Shown here piece after piece: positions 1 through 5,324 of a DNA stretch of 5,904 bases (positions are counted from its first letter, which is position 1; every line of letters starts with the position of its first letter). The stretch is from Chloroflexota bacterium (lineage in GTDB: Bacteria; Chloroflexota; Dormibacteria; CF-121). The notes beneath the pieces were generated by a model. The model ran no database searches. It was not told where the DNA came from and was given only the letters and a program-made list of their open reading frames with translations. The stretch is from positions 1-5,904 of the forward strand of contig VBEQ01000186.1 of the NCBI GenBank assembly GCA_005881235.1, read 5' to 3'. Position numbers and translations under genes: made by a program.

Positions 1-1382
1 CTTCGCCACACGATGGGTGGCCGTTGTCGGCAGCGAATCGCGAAAGTGAATGCGGCTCGGCACCTTGTAGGCGGCGAGCCGAGTCGCCGCCCAGGCCTTT
101 AGTGCGGCCTCGTCTGACGCTGCGCCATTCCGAAGAACCACGACCGCAACCACCTCGTCCTCCTGTAAACCGGCCGGCACGCCGAAGACCGCGGCGGCGC
201 GAACCGTCGGATGCGCCAGCAGCGCGTCCTCGACTTCGGCCGGCGCAATGTTCTCGCCGCGCCGCCGGATCATCTCCTTGAGCCGCCCGGTCAGGAAGAC
301 ATCGCCCTCCTGGTCGCGGTAGCCGGCATCGCCGGTGTGCAGCCAGCCATCTTTGATGGTGGCCGCCGTGACCTCGGGCGCGTTCCAGTACCCGGGGGTC
401 GTCACCGGATTGCGGAAGCAAAGCTCGCCAGCCTCGCCGGCCTCGACATCGCCACCATTGGGATCGACGATGCGCAGCTCGTTCTCGAAGGCTCGCGACG
501 CTGGCTGCCGGGGACGCCCGATGCTACCTGCCTTCACGCGCGAGGTCTGACTCTCGGCACACCCGAACGGGTTTTCACTCATCCCGTATCCGGTCAGCAT
601 GCGAACGTGGAAGCGCGCCTCGAGCTGATCGCGTTGCGCCGGCGGCGGTCCGGGCGCGGCGTAGATCGTGCGAAGCGATGATTCGACCCAGCTGTTCTCC
701 GGCTGTGCCGCCAGGAACTCCAGCATGGCGCCGACCACGTTGACCGACGTCACCTCGAGTGCGCGCGCCTCGTGCCAGAAAGTCGAGGCGTGGAACTTCG
801 GCGTCAGGGCCATGGAGAACCCGTGCGCCAGCGCGCTCATCAGCGAGTACGCCTGGGCGTTGATGTGAAACAGCGGCAGGCAGGCCCAGAGCCGCTGAGC
901 GCCCTCGAGCCCGATCCATCCCGGAAACGATGCCCCGGTTTCCGTATAGGCGGCATGTCTGACCATCACACCCTTGGGACGGCTGGTCGTTCCGGAGGTG
1001 TAGACGATGGCCGCCGTCTCCAATGGTTGCGCGGCGAAGGCCGGCGTCTCGGACTCATCGACCCTCGCATCCAGCGCATCCAGTTCCCCGTCGAGGAGCG
1101 TGATAGTTGGCTGGAGATCGCCCCGCACGTAGTCGACCTCGGCCCTGGTGAGCTCGGGGTTGACCGCCGCCGGAACCCCACCAGCGACGGTGAGTTGCGG
1201 GCCGCGATCAATACGCGGTCGCCGGGTTTGAGACCGCGACGGCGCAGCCCCTCGGCCGCCGCGCGAGTCGACCGCGCCAACTCGCGGAATGATTCGGAGC
1301 CGTCCACGGTGACGATAGCGGGCGCGTCGCCGAAGCGCTGCTCGGCCGAGGCAAGGAGCTCCGGAACCGTGGCGAAGCTCAA
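1..1382 (-). pseudogene. AMP-forming acyl-CoA ligase (ANL superfamily, CaiC-like), frameshifted, 3' end outside window
   Basis: ANL-superfamily ligase that would activate a carboxylic acid as acyl-AMP and then acyl-CoA. It starts at TTG 1382, overlapping the pcaC stop (TTGA), with GGAAGG (1391-1386) just upstream and a normal N-terminus (SFATVPELLASAEQRFG). Codons 1-66 run to RVLIAARNSPS (about 1187). The protein then continues in another frame from about 1185 (AGGVPAAVNPELTRAEV), open to base 1. That frame carries the P-loop YTSGTTSRPKGV (1002-967), LPLFHINAQ, YGMSENPFG (588-562), DGWLHTGDAGY (350-319), GRLKEMIRRRGENIAPAEVE (288-229) and the A10 region ending in the catalytic Lys at bases 3-1 (TATHRVAK, with His where Gly is common). 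About ten residues usual between NSP and the GGV block are missing, so a deletion not divisible by three is likely, or an assembly error. All catalytic motifs are otherwise intact, suggesting recent loss. The substrate is unknown; relatives include crotonobetaine/carnitine-CoA ligases and aromatic-acid ligases. Confidence 0.85.
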
Positions 1383-1759
1383 GCGCCTTCCGAGCCCAGC
1401 ACCTCCTGGGCGACCTTGAACGCCGTGTGCGCGGCGGGGATGCCGCAATAAACCGCCGTTTGCAACAAGACCTCTCGTAACTCCGCGACCGTCACCCCGT
1501 TGCGCAACGCGCCGCGCAGGTGGAGCGCAAGCTGGTCGGGCCGATTGAGCGCCACGGTCATGGCGACGGTGATGCAACTCCGGGTTTTCCGGTCGAGTCC
1601 CGGGCGCGCCCAGATTTCGCCCCACGCGTAGCGCGTGATCAGGTCCTGGAATTCTTTCGTGAGCGACGTCGCCGTCGACTCTGTCCGGTCGACATAGTCA
1701 TCCCCAAGCACCTCACGACGGATCTTCGTGCCCCGCTCACGCCGCTCGTCGTCGTTCAT
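1379..1759 (-). CDS. pcaC: 4-carboxymuconolactone decarboxylase
   Basis: Small cytoplasmic CMD-family enzyme that decarboxylates 4-carboxymuconolactone to 3-oxoadipate enol-lactone. The 126-residue product is close to the usual 125-135 and is not fused to a PcaD hydrolase, unlike the PcaL fusions of actinobacteria. Conserved blocks are GTKIRREVLGDDYVDR (10-25), FQDLITRYAWGEIWARPGLDRKTRS (37-61), LALHLRGALRNGVT (77-90, including His80) and EVLLQTAVYCGIPAAHTAF (96-114). The last block usually reads GVPAAN, so His111 replaces the common Asn, an unusual but isolated change. ATG 1759 overlaps the pcaB stop (ATGA) and has a strong AAAGGAG site. The TGA stop overlaps the TTG of the downstream ligase gene. 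Generic CMD/AhpD-like proteins share the fold, but the full-length match to PcaC motifs and the neighbours make the call firm. Confidence 0.95.
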   Translation of the reverse strand: MNDDERRERGTKIRREVLGDDYVDRTESTATSLTKEFQDLITRYAWGEIWARPGLDRKTRSCITVAMTVALNRPDQLALHLRGALRNGVTVAELREVLLQTAVYCGIPAAHTAFKVAQEVLGSEGA

Positions 1760-3108
1760 GCCGCTCCTTTCTTCCCACGATACGCGGCGAGTGCGCGATC
1801 GATCAGCCGCTCCGCGACCCCGAGGTAACCGGACGGCTCGAGCGCGGCGGCCAGCTCCTCGGGCTTGAGGTGGGTCGTGATCGTCTGGTCCTCGCGCACG
1901 ACGTCCTTGAATGGCCGGCCGGTCGACGTCGCGGTTGAGACTGCCGTGTCGACCAATGCCCGTGCCATGACCGGATCGACGCGCTCACCGAGCATCATCA
2001 CCACGTGCTCCGCCATGATGCTGCCTCCAGACAGGTCGAGGTTGCGTCGCATCCGCTCCGCGTCGACTTGAAGTCCCGCCAGGAGCGACGCCAGCCGGAA
2101 AACCGCGCCGCCGGCAAGCCGCAGCGTCTCCGCGAATGCCGGCCATTCCGCCTGCCAGCCGCCAGCCGCCCTCTCGTGTTCCTGGACCATCGCCCCGAGC
2201 AGGACGGCGACCTGCGCGTTGATGCCTCGCACGGCGGCGAGGATCTCGATCGCATCGACCGGGTTGTGCTTCTGTGGCAGTGCCGACGACGAACCGCGTC
2301 CCGCGACGCTGCTCTCGGAGACCTCGCCGACCTCGGTCTGCGCGAGGAGGACGACGTCCAATGCAACCTTCCCCGCGACGCCCGCCGCGATCCCAAGCGC
2401 CGTCGCCACCTCGACGACCCGTCCCCGCGCCGTATGCCAGGGTAGGGTCGGTTCCGACAGCGTGAGCTCGGCCGCCAGCTCGCGCGCGACATCGAGTCCC
2501 CGGGCTGACAGGGCCGCCATCGTGCCGGCCGCTCCACCGAGCTGCACCGCGAGCCGGGTCTGCGCAACCCGGGTGACGTCCGATCGCGCCTCGACGATCG
2601 CGACGAGCCAGCCGGCGGCCTTGAGCCCGAAGGTGGTGGGAAGCGCCTGCTGCAGCAGCGTGCGGGCGGCCATGAGCGTCACCCGATGCCGATCGGCGAG
2701 CGTGGCTGCCGCGGCAGCGGCGCGCTCCAGGTCCGCGAGGACGAGGTCGAGACCGCGCCGCGCGATCAGCATCATCGCCGTATCCAGGATGTCCTGGCTG
2801 GTGGCGCCGTGGTGCACGTAAGGGGCGGCATCCCTGGGGACCGCGGCGCGCAAGGCATTGACCAGGGGAATCACCGGATTGGCACTGCGGACGGCAGCCC
2901 GCCCGAGCTGCGCAACGTCGAACGCGTCAACGCGGCACTGACCGGCAATGCCGTCGGCCGCCGTCGGCGGGATGATGCCGATCCGTGCCTCCGCCCGCGC
3001 CAGCGCCGCTTCGACGTCGAGCATCGCCTGCACCCAGGCGCGGTCGGACACGGTGGCCAGCATTACATCGGTGCTGAGGCTTGGCCCGAAGAGCGCGTCA
3101 GATGGCAA
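1756..3108 (-). CDS. pcaB: 3-carboxy-cis,cis-muconate cycloisomerase
   Basis: Cytoplasmic enzyme of the fumarase/aspartase superfamily that lactonises 3-carboxy-cis,cis-muconate to 4-carboxymuconolactone. The mostly helical 450-residue product has the usual family length. Landmarks are the N-terminal STDVMLATVSDRAWVQAML and VEAALARAEA (12-41), HHGATSQDILDTA (99-111), ARTLLQQALPTTFGLKAAGW (148-167), LGGAAGTMAAL (190-200) and the superfamily signature loop SSSALPQKHNPV (273-284), which keeps Lys280 and Asn282 but has Ser for the first Gly and Leu for the usual Met. The start is uncertain. The frame opens at 3162, but residues before about 3108 are a pcaG shadow; TTG 3108 gives a family-like N-terminus (PSDALFGPSLST) with a weak GGGAG ten bases upstream, while ATG 3063 would remove conserved sequence. 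The stop overlaps the pcaC ATG (ATGA). PcaB is favoured over adenylosuccinate lyase or argininosuccinate lyase by its motifs and by its position between pcaHG and pcaC. Confidence 0.93.
   Translation of the reverse strand: MPSDALFGPSLSTDVMLATVSDRAWVQAMLDVEAALARAEARIGIIPPTAADGIAGQCRVDAFDVAQLGRAAVRSANPVIPLVNALRAAVPRDAAPYVHHGATSQDILDTAMMLIARRGLDLVLADLERAAAAAATLADRHRVTLMAARTLLQQALPTTFGLKAAGWLVAIVEARSDVTRVAQTRLAVQLGGAAGTMAALSARGLDVARELAAELTLSEPTLPWHTARGRVVEVATALGIAAGVAGKVALDVVLLAQTEVGEVSESSVAGRGSSSALPQKHNPVDAIEILAAVRGINAQVAVLLGAMVQEHERAAGGWQAEWPAFAETLRLAGGAVFRLASLLAGLQVDAERMRRNLDLSGGSIMAEHVVMMLGERVDPVMARALVDTAVSTATSTGRPFKDVVREDQTITTHLKPEELAAALEPSGYLGVAERLIDRALAAYRGKKGAA
1764..1770 (-). promoter_or_regulatory. 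pcaC ribosome binding site
   Basis: AAAGGAG on the minus strand (1770-1764) lies four bases before the pcaC ATG at 1759, within the last codons of pcaB (KKGAA). It is a near-ideal Shine-Dalgarno and confirms the ATG that overlaps the pcaB stop. Confidence 0.75.
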
Positions 3109-3598
3109 AGAAGACGGTCTCCCGTTCGCCCTGCAGCCTGACGTCGAAGTGCAGCACGCCATCGCAATGCTTCGCGATGAGGGTCTCCCGGCGTGCCGGC
3201 TCGACGAGGTTCAGAACCGGATCGGCGGCGTTGGCCTCCGTCTCGTCAGGAAAATACATCCGCGTCACCAGGTGACGGAGCAAGCCTCGGGCAAAGACCG
3301 TAACGTTGAAGTGAGGCGCTTGCACGCGTCCATCCGGCGCGGGCACAGCGCCTGGCTTGACCGTCGTGAAGCTGAAGGCGCCTTCAGAATCCGTGCGAGC
3401 GCGTCCGAATCCCGTGCCGGGCTGCCAGATTTCCAGGAGGGCGTCGGGAACCGGTTCGCCCTTGCCGTCGAGGACCTGGCCCTCGATTCGCATCACACCG
3501 GCTGATCCCGGCGGCGCGAGCTGCTCACCCTTCTCGAAGGGAAGGCCGACGCCGAAAAACGGGCCGACCGTTTGCGACGGCGTCAACGGTCCGCTCAT
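3098..3598 (-). CDS. pcaG: Protocatechuate 3,4-dioxygenase alpha subunit (short form)
   Basis: Alpha subunit that pairs with PcaH and completes the active-site pocket; alpha subunits carry no iron ligands. Diagnostic blocks are TPSQTVGPFF (6-15), EGQVLDGKGEPVPDALLEIWQ (39-59), TVKPG (79-83), QAPHFNVTVFARG (93-105), TRMYFPDE, DPVLNLVEP, RRETLIAK and the typical C-terminus GERETVFFAI. Arg104 in FARG corresponds to the active-site Arg133 of the P. putida alpha subunit, while Phe14 stands where that enzyme has Tyr16. At 166 residues it is clearly shorter than the roughly 200 of P. putida: the N-terminal linker before EGQV and the loop between EIWQ and FGRA are trimmed. Reading frame and ends are intact, so this looks like a compact family variant rather than damage. 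ATG 3598 overlaps the pcaH stop, and GAGG at 3609-3606 is a modest ribosome site. The 3' end overlaps the likely TTG start of pcaB by 11 bases. Confidence 0.95.
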   Translation of the reverse strand: MSGPLTPSQTVGPFFGVGLPFEKGEQLAPPGSAGVMRIEGQVLDGKGEPVPDALLEIWQPGTGFGRARTDSEGAFSFTTVKPGAVPAPDGRVQAPHFNVTVFARGLLRHLVTRMYFPDETEANAADPVLNLVEPARRETLIAKHCDGVLHFDVRLQGERETVFFAI

Positions 3599-4272
3599 TG
3601 CTCATCCTCGAATGGAGTGGCGGCGCGGCCGCGCAGCACGATGTCCCATCGATAGGCGAGCGCCCACTCCGGAACGGTCGTCTCGGGATCGAATTGCGAC
3701 ACGAGGCGGTCGCGGCCGGCCTGATCCGGGATCGATTGCAGGATCGGATCGCGCGGCATCAGCGGGTCGCCCGGGAAGTACATCTGGGTCACGAGCCGGC
3801 TGCGAAACTCGCTGCCGAAGAGCGAGAAATGGATGTGCGCCGGTCGCCACGCGTTGCGGTGGTTCTTCCAGGGATACGCGCCGGGTTTGATGGTGATGAA
3901 GCGATAGCGGCCTTCAGCGTCCGTCAAGCACCGCCCCGCCCCCGTGAAGTTGGGGTCGAGCGGCGCCGGATGCTGGTCATCCTGGTCGAGGTAGCGGCCG
4001 GCGGCATTCGCCTGCCAGACCTCCACGATCGTCTTCCGTAGCGGTCGCCCATCGCTGTCGAGCACCCGGCCGGTGACGATGATCCGCTCGCCGATGGGTT
4101 CGCCGGCGTGCTGGCGGGTGAGGTCATGATCGAGGTCAGCGACGGTCCGCGGAAAGAGGGGCGCGGGGAAATCGTTGAACCCCTCGGGAAGGTTGATCAA
4201 CGGCTTGGCGGGTGCGCGCAACCGCGTGCCGACGTAATCGGGGTAGAGGTACGGCGGTTCCAACTCGCTCAC
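3595..4272 (-). CDS. pcaH: Protocatechuate 3,4-dioxygenase beta subunit
   Basis: Iron-bearing beta subunit of the intradiol dioxygenase that cleaves protocatechuate with O2 to 3-carboxy-cis,cis-muconate in the cytoplasm. From the GTG start the product has 225 residues. All four Fe(III) ligands align with the Pseudomonas putida enzyme by motif and spacing: Tyr94 (AAGRY), Tyr133 (GAYPW), His146 and His148 (WRPAHIH), i.e. spacings of 39, 13 and 15 residues, plus the catalytic Arg143. Tyr13 in YPDY matches the active-site Tyr324 context (TPDY). Other family blocks are PIGERIIVTGRVLD, VEVWQANA, APLDPNF and TQMYFPGDPL. The start is GTG 4272 because it forms a GTGA overlap with the livM stop, has a strong ribosome site and gives a normal N-terminus; the open frame continues upstream to 4623, but that part is a shadow of livM. 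The stop overlaps the pcaG ATG (ATGA), which suits a 1:1 complex. It should be active. Confidence 0.96.
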   Translation of the reverse strand: MSELEPPYLYPDYVGTRLRAPAKPLINLPEGFNDFPAPLFPRTVADLDHDLTRQHAGEPIGERIIVTGRVLDSDGRPLRKTIVEVWQANAAGRYLDQDDQHPAPLDPNFTGAGRCLTDAEGRYRFITIKPGAYPWKNHRNAWRPAHIHFSLFGSEFRSRLVTQMYFPGDPLMPRDPILQSIPDQAGRDRLVSQFDPETTVPEWALAYRWDIVLRGRAATPFEDEQ

Positions 4273-5324
4273 TTTCCCCTCCCCCGCTCGCGGGGGAGGG
4301 CAGGGTGGGGGTGCAACCAGTAGCCGACGGGAAATACCTGGATATGAAAGCGGCTGCCGATCAGGCCCCAGATTCCCTTGGGCAAGAACATGGCGACGGC
4401 GACCGCCAGCGACCCCAGGAGGATCAGATACCAGGCACCCGACTGGGCCAGCGTTTGCTGGATGACCGTGAAGATGGCGGTACCGACGATCGGCCCCTCG
4501 ATGCTGCCCACGCCACCGATCAGCGCCACGAAGATCATCTTCGCCGACCACCCTACGCTGAAGATCGCACTGGCGAGGACGTTGAGCTGGCTGATGATCA
4601 GCAGCGCCCCGCCGGCGCCGCACCCGGCGGCGGACACGACGTACACAACCCGCTTCGCCCAGGTAACGCGCACGCCAGCACTGCGCGCGGCCACCTCATT
4701 GTCCCGGATCGCGGTCAGGTCCAGACCCATCCGGCTGGAGAGCAGCAGGTAGGTGGCGAGCAGTGCGGCCGCGGCGACGGCGAGCGCGCTCCAGTAGGTC
4801 AACGCCTGACGGAAGACCGGGTCGATCAATGCGAGACCGGGAAGGCTGGTTCCGGTTCCGCCGCCCAGCGAGCGAAAGCGGATCAGCACGAGGAAGAAGA
4901 CCTCGGCAACCACCCAGGTGCCGATCGCGAAGTACTCCGCTCGCAGGCGGAAGACGAGAAAGGACACCGGCACCGCGATCGCGCCCGCGACGACAACCGC
5001 AAAGGGAATCGCCAGGTACGGGTTGATGCCGTTCTGGGCCAGTAGCAGCACGGTGTACGCGCCAACCCCGATGTAGGCCTGCTGCCCCACCGAGATCAGT
5101 CCGCAGTAGCCGGCAAGCAGATTCCACATGCTGGCGAGCACCAGCAGGATGAAGGCGTTGACGAGGAGATCGGTGACGTCCGCGTAGACGACGTAGGGAA
5201 GCGTCGCGAGCAGCACCACCACCACTGCCGCGCCGATCAGTCCCCAGAGCGCCGATCGGCGGGAGCGCGTGACCCGAACGGCCATGTCCACTTCGTCAGG
5301 GTCGCGGGATTTCCCGCGTGTCAT
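4269..5324 (-). CDS. LivM-type ABC transporter permease with repeat-derived C-terminal tail
   Basis: Second inner-membrane permease of a HAAT-family ABC importer, partner of the LivH-type protein upstream. The 351-residue product has a basic N-terminus, a first membrane segment at about residues 28-46, the LivM hallmark MWNLLAGYCGLISVGQQAYIG near 66-86, an EAA-like loop AIRDNEVAARSAGVRVTWAK, the motif ALIGGVGSIEGPIVG, and FLPKGIWGLI near the usual family C-terminus. Start ATG 5324 is chosen because it forms an ATGA overlap with the preceding stop; ATG 5285 (residue 14) is an in-frame alternative, and neither has a strong ribosome site. The last 15 or so residues (LHPHPALPRERGRGK) do not look like LivM: they are encoded by the palindromic repeat at 4273-4316. 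The stop TGA overlaps the GTG start of pcaH. Transport of protocatechuate or a related aromatic acid is inferred from context, as with the PcaMNVWX importer of Sinorhizobium meliloti. Confidence 0.93.
   Translation of the reverse strand: MTRGKSRDPDEVDMAVRVTRSRRSALWGLIGAAVVVVLLATLPYVVYADVTDLLVNAFILLVLASMWNLLAGYCGLISVGQQAYIGVGAYTVLLLAQNGINPYLAIPFAVVVAGAIAVPVSFLVFRLRAEYFAIGTWVVAEVFFLVLIRFRSLGGGTGTSLPGLALIDPVFRQALTYWSALAVAAAALLATYLLLSSRMGLDLTAIRDNEVAARSAGVRVTWAKRVVYVVSAAGCGAGGALLIISQLNVLASAIFSVGWSAKMIFVALIGGVGSIEGPIVGTAIFTVIQQTLAQSGAWYLILLGSLAVAVAMFLPKGIWGLIGSRFHIQVFPVGYWLHPHPALPRERGRGK
4273..4316. repeat. REP-like GC-rich palindromic element at the livM/pcaH junction
   Basis: The core is a perfect 11-base inverted repeat, CCCTCCCCCGC at 4277-4287 and GCGGGGGAGGG at 4290-4300, separated by two bases, followed by a C/G-biased flank (cagggtgggggtg) to about 4313. 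This layout resembles the short dispersed palindromes (consensus roughly CCCTCTCCCCGC...GCGGGGAGAGGG plus a flanking CCCTGCC-type arm) found in many copies in high-GC proteobacterial genomes; only one copy is present here, so its repetitive nature is inferred from resemblance. In the LivM frame it encodes the HPHPALPRERGRG tail, a peptide that often arises when such elements run into gene ends. On the mRNA its 3' arm contains the pcaH Shine-Dalgarno. There is no T-tract after the stem, so it is not a rho-independent terminator. Confidence 0.75.
4276..4282 (-). promoter_or_regulatory. pcaH ribosome binding site inside hairpin arm
   Basis: On the minus strand the sequence GGGGGAGGGGAAAGTG precedes and includes the pcaH GTG at 4272. 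GGAGGGG at 4282-4276 is a strong Shine-Dalgarno match, ending three bases before the start codon (core GGAGG about five bases away). It fixes the GTG as the start. Most of it (down to base 4277) is paired in the 11-bp palindrome, so in a free transcript it should be sequestered and would be exposed when ribosomes finishing livM open the stem. The sequestration is inferred from base pairing, not measured. Confidence 0.7.

Noticed and set aside
575..919. Minus-strand open frame of about 114 codons inside the ligase region.
   Set aside because: It is in a different frame from the one carrying the ligase motifs throughout this interval and has shadow-like composition.
1170..1195. Programmed ribosomal frameshifting to join the two ligase frames.
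   Set aside because: There is no slippery heptamer at the junction, and about ten expected residues are absent, which frameshifting would not explain.
772..1419. Plus-strand open frame of about 215 codons opposite the ligase 5' half.
   Set aside because: It is antisense to motif-bearing ligase sequence and has no recognisable domain or convincing start context.
4277..4300. The palindrome as a rho-independent terminator between transport and pca genes.
   Set aside because: On the minus strand the stem is followed by GAAAGTGAGC with no T-run, and it lies inside coding sequence directly before a coupled start.
4273..4623. Upstream extension of the pcaH frame to 4623 (342 codons in total).
   Set aside because: The extra 117 codons lie out of frame inside livM, are Arg/His-rich without family likeness, and GTG 4272 has a strong ribosome site and gives a normal PcaH N-terminus.
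4212..5045. Long plus-strand open frame opposite livM and the livM/pcaH junction.
   Set aside because: It is antisense to well-supported livM coding sequence, with a composition rich in Arg, Asp, Gln and Gly typical of a high-GC shadow frame, and shows no recognisable domain.
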